NCBI GenBank assembly: GCA_030618325.1
Contig: JAUXDP010000014.1
Location: 1 to 22,933, forward strand
DNA from: Methylococcaceae bacterium
GTDB lineage: Bacteria; Pseudomonadota; Gammaproteobacteria; Methylococcales; Methylomonadaceae
DNA length: 22,933 bases
Direction: 5' to 3'
Made by a program: the position numbers and the translations under genes. Of the stretch, positions 1-8,007 are shown piece by piece. The notes under the pieces were generated by a model, which was not told where the DNA came from, did no database searches, and saw only the letters and a list, made by a program, of their open reading frames with translations. Position 1 is the stretch's first letter; each line of letters opens with the position of its first letter.

Positions 1-66
1 CAAAGAGCATCTTCGTAATCACGAGGCAAGATTTTAGTCGCAGCTATCTCAATATCAGCTTTTGAT

Positions 67-345
67 TTATCCCAGTTTTTGAATAACATCAATCTTAGTC
101 AACAACTTGTTTTTCTGGGTTTCAATGTCCCTGATTTCCTTAATCTTCTTATCGATCACGCTAATTTCATCCTGTAGCACCTTATTCCGGCTATTTTGAT
201 AATCCTTCATCCCCTCAATATGCATGTGAACAGCACCAAGAGTCACAGCAGTCATAAGTACTGCCAAACCAACACTAGTCAAAAATTCCTGCTGTTTTTG
301 TTGGCGCACTTCTTCACGCCATGGAAGTAAATTTATCTTTGCCAT
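67..345 (-). CDS. pilN: PilN, type IV pilus inner-membrane protein, C-terminally truncated
   Basis: PilN belongs to the inner-membrane alignment complex of the type IV pilus. Its cytoplasmic N-terminal peptide docks into PilM, and its periplasmic domain pairs with PilO. Visible here are the PilM-binding motif (INLLPWREE, residues 4-12), one membrane segment at about 22-40 and a charged helical stretch at 47-90. The start ATG shares one base with the pilM stop and has a GAGGAG ribosome site inside pilM, so translation is coupled. The family is usually about 180-200 residues, but a TAA stops this frame after 92. The bases beyond do not resemble the expected periplasmic domain in any frame. The gene is therefore broken or joined to foreign sequence, or the assembly is chimeric here. 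PilM binding could survive, but PilO pairing should be lost. Confidence 0.85.
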   Translation of the reverse strand: MAKINLLPWREEVRQQKQQEFLTSVGLAVLMTAVTLGAVHMHIEGMKDYQNSRNKVLQDEISVIDKKIKEIRDIETQKNKLLTKIDVIQKLG

Positions 346-1406
346 TAGTCAAAACTCCTCAAAGCCAGTCCACAAGCAAGCAACATTGCAGGAGCATCGT
401 TACTTAAGCTCTGAGGCTTTACTTTGTTCGACAAAGCCATATTAATAAATGGATTTGCCACAAATGCCGGAATACCCAGATTTTGTTCAACCAGCTTGTC
501 AATTCCAGGTATAGAGGCGCAACCGCCAGCCAAAACAATATTATCTATCCCTCGATTTGCGCTGGATGAAACAAAAAACTGCAAGGAACGGGCAATTTGC
601 TGAACCATTGCTTGCATAAATGGGTTTAGAACATCGGTTGTATAGTTATCAGGTAATCCACCGTGTTTTTTAGCCAATCCAGCTTCTTCTTGTGAAAGCC
701 CATAGCGTCGCTGAATTTCTTCAGTTAATTGTTTGCCACCAAATCCCTGCTCTCTTGTATACACTGTGTGAAAATCATGCATCACGTTCAAAGTCGACAT
801 GGTTGCCCCGACATCTGCTATTGCGATTGTTTGTCCTTCCATAACATCGGGAAGTTGATCCACCAACAATGTAAATGCATTCTCGATAGCAAACGCTTCA
901 ACATCGACAATTTTGGCTTTCAATCCAGCCCTTTTTAAGGCTTCAACTCGATCATCTACATTTTCTTTTCGTGAAGCAGCAAGCAAAACATCAACCTTTT
1001 CAGGATTGTTTTCACTAGGACCCTGCACTTCAAAATCTAGCCTTACTTCATCCAGTGAATAGGGTATATATTGATCAGCCTCAACCTGTATCTGCTCCTC
1101 CATCTCCACTTCATCCAGAGATGCCGGCATGGATATAATCTTATTCATCACTGCCGAACCCGATACAGCCACACAAGCATGCTTAACTTTAGAACCTGAT
1201 TGTTTCAGTGCCGTTTTAATAACGTCGCCAATGACATCTACATTGGCAATACTTTTATCGACTACTGCATCTTGTGGTAATGGCGCTACTGAATAGCTTT
1301 CAACCCGATATCTGGCTCCCGCTTTACTTAACTCAAGTAATTTAACGGCAGCCGTACTAATATCAATACCAAGTACAGGCGTATTTTTTCTGCCAAACAA
1401 ACTCAT
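345..1406 (-). CDS. pilM: PilM, actin-like type IV pilus assembly ATPase
   Basis: PilM is a cytoplasmic actin/FtsA-like protein that binds ATP and the N-terminal peptide of PilN, linking the pilus alignment complex to the cytoplasmic side. The 353 residues match the family length. The N-terminal phosphate motif (GIDISTAAVKLLEL, from residue 13), a second phosphate motif (IADVGATMSTLNV, near 196) and the adenosine motif (LAGGCASIPGID, near 293) are all present, and the C-terminal GLALRSFD is typical. An AAGGGG ribosome site lies about 7 bases before the ATG. It heads a pilM-pilN unit and is divergent from ponA, an arrangement known from Pseudomonas. The gene appears intact, unlike pilN after it. 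Confidence 0.96.
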   Translation of the reverse strand: MSLFGRKNTPVLGIDISTAAVKLLELSKAGARYRVESYSVAPLPQDAVVDKSIANVDVIGDVIKTALKQSGSKVKHACVAVSGSAVMNKIISMPASLDEVEMEEQIQVEADQYIPYSLDEVRLDFEVQGPSENNPEKVDVLLAASRKENVDDRVEALKRAGLKAKIVDVEAFAIENAFTLLVDQLPDVMEGQTIAIADVGATMSTLNVMHDFHTVYTREQGFGGKQLTEEIQRRYGLSQEEAGLAKKHGGLPDNYTTDVLNPFMQAMVQQIARSLQFFVSSSANRGIDNIVLAGGCASIPGIDKLVEQNLGIPAFVANPFINMALSNKVKPQSLSNDAPAMLLACGLALRSFD

Positions 1407-1614
1407 GTTTTGCCCCTTGCAGAAGTCGCTTTTATTAACTTATTTATGGAATACAATTTTCGTCTCACTCAACTTTAAATCGTGTAATCAAACATCTATA
1501 ACCAAAAAGTATAGTCGTCTTTTTAATTTTTTTTACTTGAATGGAAAAGTTTCCCGACAAACAGCTTTTTTGGGGTACACCCAGGAATCATTGAACAAGT
1601 CACCAAGCTAATCA

Positions 1615-1643
1615 TTGACTAGTTCTGAGACAATAAGCACAAT
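1615..1643 (+). promoter_or_regulatory. Candidate sigma70 promoter for ponA
   Basis: TTGACT (1615-1620) and CACAAT (1638-1643) are separated by 17 bases. Transcription would start near 1650, about 20 bases before the ponA start. It lies in the 265-base spacer between the divergent pilM and ponA genes. The call rests on consensus match only. Confidence 0.35.
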
Positions 1644-1671
1644 AGGCTTTACAATATAAAAAAATTACAAT

Positions 1672-4035
1672 TTGGAATTCCTTTTGCCAAAAAAAACCTC
1701 CTTTTTCAAATCCGCCCTTAAATGGCTAGCTATATTAGCTACTTTCGTTTTCTTATTAACAGCAGCATTGGGATATGCCGTCTATTCTCACTTTGAGGCA
1801 GAGTTACCTGACGTAAAAGTATTACGTAACATCGAATATCAAGAGCCCCTGAGCGTTTACAGTCAGGAAGGTCTGTTGCTTGCCCAATTTGGTGATAAAA
1901 AAAGAATTCCAGTGACAATAGATGAGGTTCCTACACAGCAGATTAATGCCTTTTTGGCTGCAGAAGACAGCAATTTTTATACGCATAACGGCGTTGATTA
2001 CCGGGGAATTCTCCGGGCAGCCATTCAACTTCTACTCACAGGCAAGAAAAAACAGGGGGGGAGCACTATAACAATGCAGGTTACTCGAAACTTCCTGTTA
2101 TCAAAGGAAAAAACCTATACCCGTAAAATTAAAGAAATTATTCTGGCATTAAAAATTGAACAGGAATTTTCCAAACAAACAATTCTGGAACTTTATTTGA
2201 ACAAAATTTTTCTAGGACACCGCTCCTATGGCATCGCATCAGCAGCCCAAACATATTATGGAAAAGACCTGTCTGAACTAAATCTTGCAGAACAAGCCAT
2301 GATAGCAGGCCTTCCCAAAGCGCCTTCGCAATACAACCCGGTAACTAATCCTGAAAGAGCAATACAAAGAAGAAATTACGTTCTGGGTCGTATGTTGGCC
2401 CTAGACTCTATCTCTCAACAACAATACGATAAAACCATCACTCAGCAACCAACAGCGAAACTCTACACTCAAAAAACCGAACTTTATGCCCCTTATCTGG
2501 CTGAGATGGTTCGCAGTAAAGTCATAGAACAATATGGTGAGACAGCCTATAGCACCGGGATGAAAGTTTTCACTACTATTAGAGCAGACTCTCAAACTGC
2601 GGCTACTAGAGCACTTAGGGAAAGCCTTCATGAATATGATAATCGGCATGGCTATAGAATTAAATCTCATCCAAATATTAGTGATGGTGCTTCTATAAAG
2701 GATGTCCAAAAAATTGGCGACACAATACCTGCGGTTGTAACAACAATAACAGACGACTCCATCACGGTATTACAACCTGACCAGGGAACTATTACAATTT
2801 CCTGGGAAAACCTGAAATCCATACGAAGATTTAAAACCGTCCATTACACTGACCACCCCATTAAATCCCCACATGAATTATTTAAAAAAGGTGACATTAT
2901 TCGCATCAGACAGCTGGCTGATGCCTCTTGGCAATTAAGTCAGGTCCCTGAAGTAGAAGGCGCTTTTGTGGCACTAAACCCAAGCAATGGCGCTATTTTG
3001 GCAATATCTGGAGGCTTTGATTTTTTCAACAGTAAGTACAATAGAGCAACTCAATCCAGTCGACAACCCGGATCTGGATTTAAACCTATCATCTATACCA
3101 CGGCATTAGAAAATGGTTTTACTGCTGCCAGCATAATCAATGATGCCCCTATTGTTATAGATGATCCAAACCTGGAAGCGGAATGGCGGCCAGAAAATTA
3201 CAGTCATAAATTCTTCGGACCCACCCGCTTGCGGACAGCGTTAAGAAAATCCAGAAATCTAATTTCAATTAGATTATTAAAAAGACTGGGCATAAAAAAA
3301 GTTAAATCTACTGCTCTCAGATTTGGGTTTAGTCCTGAACAATTACCCAACAGTCTAACTCTTGCGCTAGGTAGCGGTCAGGCCACACCCTTACAAATGG
3401 CCAGGCTATATGCCATATTTGCCAATGGTGGATTTCGGATCACTCCTTTCTTTATTGATCGAATAGAATCGAACACCGGTGATATTTTATTTCAAGCCGA
3501 GCCCGAGCTTGTGTGCTCTACCTGTAATGATCACGAAATTCTTGAAAGAAAATATGCACCCAGAGTAATTTCTCCTCAAGTTAACTTTATTATGAATACT
3601 ATGCTACGTGATGTTGTCAGAAGAGGTACAGCAACTCGAGCAAATAAGTTAGGCAGAAAAGATCTGGCAGGCAAAACAGGAACAACAAATGATCAAAATG
3701 ATGCCTGGTTTAATGGCTACTCAACATCCATTGCTGCAACAGCATGGGTTGGATTTGACGAGCCAAGTTCCCTAGGAAGATCGGAAACCGGAGGTAGAGC
3801 CGCTCTCCCCATGTGGATCAAATTTATGGAACAAGCATTGAAGAACCAACCCGAAGCCGAATTAATAAAACCTGAAGGAATAGTGAGTGTTTTAATCGAC
3901 CCGGAAACTGGCCTACGGGTTCAGGACGGAAAAGGAATTTTGGAGTACTTTAGTTCTAATAATGTCCCAACAGAATATACACCTGTTAAGCTTGATCCTC
4001 AAAACAGTGGTGAATCAGTTGAAGAAATTTTTTAG
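1672..4035 (+). CDS. mrcA: Penicillin-binding protein 1A (bifunctional transglycosylase/transpeptidase)
   Basis: Class A PBP (also called ponA) that polymerises lipid II and cross-links the peptide stems in the periplasm while anchored in the inner membrane. The membrane anchor is at about residues 17-38. The GT51 domain carries E98 in EDSNFYTHNG and GGSTITMQ at 129-136. An OB-like insert follows at about 320-430. The transpeptidase motifs are S468-GF-K471, S527-R-N529 and K668-T-G670. All catalytic motifs are intact, and 787 residues suits the family. No ATG is available near the 5' end. The start is TTG at 1672 or TTG at 1684; the latter has GGAA six bases upstream. The gene is divergent from pilM and convergent with gltA. 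Confidence 0.96.
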   Translation: MEFLLPKKTSFFKSALKWLAILATFVFLLTAALGYAVYSHFEAELPDVKVLRNIEYQEPLSVYSQEGLLLAQFGDKKRIPVTIDEVPTQQINAFLAAEDSNFYTHNGVDYRGILRAAIQLLLTGKKKQGGSTITMQVTRNFLLSKEKTYTRKIKEIILALKIEQEFSKQTILELYLNKIFLGHRSYGIASAAQTYYGKDLSELNLAEQAMIAGLPKAPSQYNPVTNPERAIQRRNYVLGRMLALDSISQQQYDKTITQQPTAKLYTQKTELYAPYLAEMVRSKVIEQYGETAYSTGMKVFTTIRADSQTAATRALRESLHEYDNRHGYRIKSHPNISDGASIKDVQKIGDTIPAVVTTITDDSITVLQPDQGTITISWENLKSIRRFKTVHYTDHPIKSPHELFKKGDIIRIRQLADASWQLSQVPEVEGAFVALNPSNGAILAISGGFDFFNSKYNRATQSSRQPGSGFKPIIYTTALENGFTAASIINDAPIVIDDPNLEAEWRPENYSHKFFGPTRLRTALRKSRNLISIRLLKRLGIKKVKSTALRFGFSPEQLPNSLTLALGSGQATPLQMARLYAIFANGGFRITPFFIDRIESNTGDILFQAEPELVCSTCNDHEILERKYAPRVISPQVNFIMNTMLRDVVRRGTATRANKLGRKDLAGKTGTTNDQNDAWFNGYSTSIAATAWVGFDEPSSLGRSETGGRAALPMWIKFMEQALKNQPEAELIKPEGIVSVLIDPETGLRVQDGKGILEYFSSNNVPTEYTPVKLDPQNSGESVEEIF

Positions 4036-4196
4036 AAGAAAGAATAACTCACTGCATCCCCAGTCTCTTTGAACAATTCAGATTGCGTCTGATTTTGTGA
4101 GCACAAGGAAATAGAGCGCAGTTTTTCCATATAAATAAGCACTTTTGAAGCTGTACCCGCGAAAAATCAGGCGTGGGCTTGCGTAATTCAAATAAA

Positions 4197-5510
4197 TTAT
4201 TTTCTTTTATCTATATCCATATAATCACGACGAGGTTGCCCTGTATATAACTGCCTGGGCCGACCAATTCTGTGAGAAGGTTCAGCCATCATTTCTAACC
4301 AATGTGATACCCAACCAGCAGTCCGAGCTATGACAAACATAACAGTAAACATATCGACAGGAATATTGAGGGCCTTATAAATAATCCCAGAATAGAAATC
4401 GACATTAGGATAAAGTTTTTTCTCTATGAAATATTCATCTTTCAACGCATATTCCTCGAGAGCCAGGGCTAGCTCAAATAATGGATCATTATCCATGGAA
4501 GCTTTTTCTAATACTTCATGACAAGTTTCCCTAATGATAGTTGCCCTGGGATCAAAGTTTTTATAAACCCTGTGACCAAAACCCATCAATCTAAATGGGT
4601 CATTTTTGTCTTTTGCTTTTGCTATATATTCCGGTATTTTGTCTGCGCTACCAATTTCTGCCAACATACTTAAAACAGCTTCATTCGCACCACCGTGAGC
4701 TGGCCCCCATAACGCCCCGATACCAGCTGAGATACAAGCATAAGGATTCGCTCCGGTGCTACTTGCGAGCCGTACCGTGGATGTACTGGCATTTTGCTCA
4801 TGATCCGCATGCAAAATGAAAAGTAAGTTCAATGCCTTGACAGTTACTGGGTCAATATAATGGCCTTCATCAATAAATTTTTGCGCAGGTAGCGAAAACA
4901 TCATATTCATAAAGTTTTCGCAATACTCTAGATCCAACCTTGGATAAACGAAAGGCCAGCCGACTGAGTGCCGATAACTAGCCGCCGCAATAGTTGGTAT
5001 TTTTGCCAGCATCCGCATCGCCGAAATACGTCGATGCTCAGGATCATTCATATCCAGCTCACTGTGATAAAAAGCAGATAATGAACCGACCACTCCCACC
5101 ATCATCGCCATTGGATGGGCATCATAGTGAAAACCATCAAAAAAGCCTCTTAAGGCCTCATGCAACATTGAGTGCTGATTAATTTCTTTAACGAAAGCAT
5201 ACAGCTCTGTTTCCGTCGGCAAATCGCCGTTCATAAGCAAATACGCAACTTCCAGAAAAGAACTGTTTTTTGCCAACTGATCAATGGGATACCCACGATA
5301 AAGCAAAACTCCCTGGTCACCATCAATATAAGTGATCGCACTTTTACAGCTAGCTGTCGCCATGAAGCCTGGATCAAAAGTAAAAATCCCAAGCTTTTTA
5401 TTTAGCGTCCCAATTTCTGCCGTTGGTGTTCCAAGAGTACCTTTAAGCAAAGGGAATTCTTCTTCACGGCCCGTAGAATTATCAATTATCGATACGGTAT
5501 CTTTTTTCAT
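4197..5510 (-). CDS. gltA: Citrate synthase, type II (hexameric) GltA
   Basis: Condenses acetyl-CoA with oxaloacetate to citrate, the entry step of the TCA cycle in the cytosol. The 437 residues follow the E. coli enzyme closely along the whole length. The catalytic triad is visible as H237 in HADHEQNAS, H272 in WGPAHGGANE and D370 in YPNVDFYSG. The C-terminal RPRQLYTG segment is also present. The length and the N-terminal small domain indicate the NADH-sensitive type II form of Gram-negative bacteria. There is no clear Shine-Dalgarno before the ATG. It lies 48 bases downstream of rpmE on the same strand, so some readthrough is possible. No convincing terminator is seen between it and the convergent ponA. 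Confidence 0.97.
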   Translation of the reverse strand: MKKDTVSIIDNSTGREEEFPLLKGTLGTPTAEIGTLNKKLGIFTFDPGFMATASCKSAITYIDGDQGVLLYRGYPIDQLAKNSSFLEVAYLLMNGDLPTETELYAFVKEINQHSMLHEALRGFFDGFHYDAHPMAMMVGVVGSLSAFYHSELDMNDPEHRRISAMRMLAKIPTIAAASYRHSVGWPFVYPRLDLEYCENFMNMMFSLPAQKFIDEGHYIDPVTVKALNLLFILHADHEQNASTSTVRLASSTGANPYACISAGIGALWGPAHGGANEAVLSMLAEIGSADKIPEYIAKAKDKNDPFRLMGFGHRVYKNFDPRATIIRETCHEVLEKASMDNDPLFELALALEEYALKDEYFIEKKLYPNVDFYSGIIYKALNIPVDMFTVMFVIARTAGWVSHWLEMMAEPSHRIGRPRQLYTGQPRRDYMDIDKRK

Positions 5511-5558
5511 TAAAGTAGTCTGGATATTAAAGTTAGACCCTGCAAATTACCAACAAAC

Positions 5559-5759
5559 CTATTTACCGAATCTTTTTCTGAATTTATCGACCCTTCCCGC
5601 TGTATCAACAACTCTCTGCTTGCCGGTATAAAAAGGATGACAGGAAGAACACACTTCGACATGCAAATCTTCATTTAGTGTCGAACTGGTTTCAAATTTA
5701 TTTCCACACCCACATGTTACGGTGATTTGTTTGTATTCAGGATGAATTTCTGGTTTCAT
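5559..5759 (-). CDS. rpmE: 50S ribosomal protein L31, zinc-binding form
   Basis: Small protein of the large ribosomal subunit and the bridge to the 30S head. With the start at the ATG ending at 5759 it is 66 residues beginning MKPEIHPEYK, the usual L31 start. An in-frame ATG six codons earlier (5777) would add MLSGII and is less likely. The four zinc ligands C16, C18, C37 and C40 sit exactly where they do in the zinc-containing (C+) paralogue. The motif HPFYTGKQRVVDTAGRVDKF is also typical. It is divergent from xth. Confidence 0.95.
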   Translation of the reverse strand: MKPEIHPEYKQITVTCGCGNKFETSSTLNEDLHVEVCSSCHPFYTGKQRVVDTAGRVDKFRKRFGK

Positions 5760-5776
5760 AATAATTCCGCTCAACA

Positions 5777-5807
5777 TTTACACATATAAAATTTAACTGC
5801 TTATAAT
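5777..5807 (+). promoter_or_regulatory. Candidate sigma70 promoter for xth
   Basis: A perfect TATAAT lies at 5802-5807, with TTTACA at 5777-5782 (19-base spacer) or TACACA at 5779-5784 (17-base spacer). Transcription would start near 5814, about 35 bases before the xth ATG. Consensus match only. Confidence 0.4.
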
Positions 5808-5832
5808 AGGCTATTTACCGCCAAGACTGCAA
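5803..5832 (-). promoter_or_regulatory. Candidate sigma70 promoter for rpmE
   Basis: On the minus strand TTGCAG (5832-5827) and TATTAT (5808-5803) are separated by 18 bases. Its -10 box overlaps the plus-strand TATAAT proposed for xth, so the two divergent promoters would compete. Consensus match only. Confidence 0.35.
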
Positions 5833-5848
5833 CTTATTATTCTAATTT

Positions 5849-6622
5849 ATGCGTATTATCACATTCAATGCCAACGGTATTCGTTCCGCACAACGCAAAG
5901 ACTTCTTCTCCTGGCTACCTGAACAAAATGCGGACTTCATTTGCATTCAAGAAACCAAAGCACAGGCAGAACAGCTCAAAAATGATGTCTTCTGGCCGAA
6001 AGACTACCATTGCTATTACCACAGTGCTGAAAAAAAAGGCTATAGTGGAGTTGCCCTTTATTGCCAAAAAAAACCTGACGAGGTCATCGAAGGTATAGGT
6101 TGGGACGACATAGACAGTGAAGGCCGGTTTCTTGAAGCACAATTTGGTAATCTAAGCATTATTTCGCTTTACCTCCCATCCGGCTCTTCTGGCGATACAA
6201 GGCAGGCTATAAAATTCAAGTTTCTTGATCGTTTTATGCCTTATCTACAAGAACTCGCCCAAAATGGCCGTGACTACTTTATCTGTGGCGACTGGAATAT
6301 CGCCCACAAAGAAATCGATTTAAAAAACTGGCGTGGAAACATGAAAAACTCAGGCTTTTTACCCGAAGAACGCGCTTGGCTAGATCAGCTTTTTGACCAA
6401 AAACACTGGATTGATGCTTTCAGAGAAATCAATAAAGAACCCGAACAATACACCTGGTGGTCGTACCGAGGCCAAGCCAGAGCAAAAAATGTCGGCTGGC
6501 GAATTGATTATCAAGTCATCAGCCCGCACCTGAAGAATATTACTAAGTCAGCATCTGTATTTAAGGGAATCCGCTTTTCTGATCATGCCCCACTTATTAT
6601 GGACTATGACTATCCGTTGTAA
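5849..6622 (+). CDS. xth: Exodeoxyribonuclease III (AP endonuclease, EEP family)
   Basis: Base-excision repair nuclease that cleaves 5' of abasic sites and has 3'-5' exonuclease and phosphatase activity on duplex DNA. At 257 residues it has the usual length. The active site is complete: N7 in FNANGIRSA, E35 in QETKA, D148 and N150 in GDWNIAH, and D245-H246 in SDHAPL. The aromatic cluster YTWWSYRG (201-208) is a family signature. The last 26 bases overlap the 3' end of the convergent ampG gene. Whether it equals xthA or a paralogue cannot be told from sequence alone. Confidence 0.94.
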   Translation: MRIITFNANGIRSAQRKDFFSWLPEQNADFICIQETKAQAEQLKNDVFWPKDYHCYYHSAEKKGYSGVALYCQKKPDEVIEGIGWDDIDSEGRFLEAQFGNLSIISLYLPSGSSGDTRQAIKFKFLDRFMPYLQELAQNGRDYFICGDWNIAHKEIDLKNWRGNMKNSGFLPEERAWLDQLFDQKHWIDAFREINKEPEQYTWWSYRGQARAKNVGWRIDYQVISPHLKNITKSASVFKGIRFSDHAPLIMDYDYPL

Positions 6623-7952
6623 ATTCCGCTTGGTTTCTCCGCATTAGCACTACCACTAAAATAATTGCTGGTAGCCCTGTAAAAGCAGCATAACTAAAAA
6701 AAACGCTATAACTAAAGGATTCAACGATAATACCGGAAAACCCACCCAATAACTTTGCTGGCAAAGTCATTAAGGAGCTAAACAATGCATATTGGGTTGC
6801 GGTATAGGCCGTATTTGTTAAACCCGAAAGATAGGCAATAAAAACCGACGTAGCAATACCACCGCTCAAATTATCTGCGCTTATCACGCCGGCCAACAGC
6901 ATTATATTTGGCTCAGAAACCGCGAGCAGAGCAAACAATAAATTAGTGACAGCAACCATCACCGCACCCAGCAATAAAGGCCGCATAATGCCATAGCGAA
7001 CCACAAAAACCCCGCCCAACGATGCCCCCACTATAGTCATGAAAAAACCAAAAACTTTGGTAACATCGGCTATTTCTTTTTTGCTAAAGCCAAGATCCAA
7101 ATAGAATGGGTTTGCCATCACACCCATGGTGATATCACTCATTTTATAGACAGCAATCAACAATAATATAGTTAATCCGGACTTACCATTCCGAGTGAAG
7201 AACTCAACGAAAGGGCTAATCACTGCATCTGAAAACCAAGCACCCAGTGAACTACCAAAACCCTGCTTCTGCTGTACACCCAGCGCCAGCTCTACTTTAT
7301 TCTCCAACTGACTAGTTACTTCATCAACCGTATGCTCAGGCTCCTTGATGAACAAGGTTGCAATCATACCGACAGCCATCAAACTTGCCATCGCTAAATA
7401 AGCATTTTCCCAGCTGGAAAATTCGGCAATATAAAATGCTCCAGCACCCGCCACTAACAACGCAAGTCGGTAGCCAAAAACATAAGTTGCAGCCATTGCT
7501 CCTTGATATTCAGGAATGACTGCTTCAATTCGATAGGCATCAACAACTATATCCTGGGTGGCTGAACAAAATGCAACCCATACCGCAAACAGGGCAATTT
7601 GTTCAAGCTGTGTCAGCGAATTAGACGCGCTCATACCGATTAATCCGGCAGCAATACCAACTTGGGCCAGCAACATCCAGCTACGCCGCTTACCTAACAA
7701 ACGCGTCAAAACAGGCAAAGGCAAACGATCGACAATCGGCGCCCAGAAAACCTTAATTGAATAGGTGACACCTACCCAACTAAAAAAACCAATCACAGAA
7801 AGCTCGACACCCTCATCTCTTAGCCAGGCTGAAAGCGTCGAAAATACCAACAAAAAAGGCAGGCCAGCCGAGAAACCCAAAAAAATCATACCCAGCACAC
7901 GCGGCTTTGTATATATTGCAAAAGCCGCGCGCCAACTTTTAGATGCTGTCAT
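6597..7952 (-). CDS. ampG: AmpG-family muropeptide permease (MFS)
   Basis: Inner-membrane transporter that imports GlcNAc-anhydroMurNAc peptides for cell-wall recycling. The 451 residues are strongly hydrophobic, with about 12 predicted membrane segments. Family motifs include GFSAGLPFLLVFSTLSAWL near residue 26, a WAPIVDR element near 72, a basic LLGKRRSW loop near 88 and SATQDIVVDAYRIE near 130. It lies 55 bases downstream of nhaD on the same strand, so the two may be co-transcribed. Its 3' end overlaps xth by 26 bases. The Shine-Dalgarno is weak. Other AmpG-like MFS proteins cannot be excluded, but the family assignment is firm. Confidence 0.88.
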   Translation of the reverse strand: MTASKSWRAAFAIYTKPRVLGMIFLGFSAGLPFLLVFSTLSAWLRDEGVELSVIGFFSWVGVTYSIKVFWAPIVDRLPLPVLTRLLGKRRSWMLLAQVGIAAGLIGMSASNSLTQLEQIALFAVWVAFCSATQDIVVDAYRIEAVIPEYQGAMAATYVFGYRLALLVAGAGAFYIAEFSSWENAYLAMASLMAVGMIATLFIKEPEHTVDEVTSQLENKVELALGVQQKQGFGSSLGAWFSDAVISPFVEFFTRNGKSGLTILLLIAVYKMSDITMGVMANPFYLDLGFSKKEIADVTKVFGFFMTIVGASLGGVFVVRYGIMRPLLLGAVMVAVTNLLFALLAVSEPNIMLLAGVISADNLSGGIATSVFIAYLSGLTNTAYTATQYALFSSLMTLPAKLLGGFSGIIVESFSYSVFFSYAAFTGLPAIILVVVLMRRNQAEFTTDSHSP

Positions 7953-8007
7953 CTATTTTGCAAGTCAATGACTGGAGTAGTGCACCATTTATTTTCGGAA
8001 TAATAAT

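Noticed and set aside
1405..1611. 68-codon plus-strand open frame in the pilM-ponA spacer
   Set aside because: No ribosome site and no recognisable family. Its composition looks like AT-rich spacer, and it sits where the divergent promoters should be.
4078..4097. TCAGA/TCTGA hairpin followed by TTTT between ponA and gltA, as a ponA terminator
   Set aside because: The stem is only 5 bp with two G-C pairs, and the T run is just four bases. Too weak to call.
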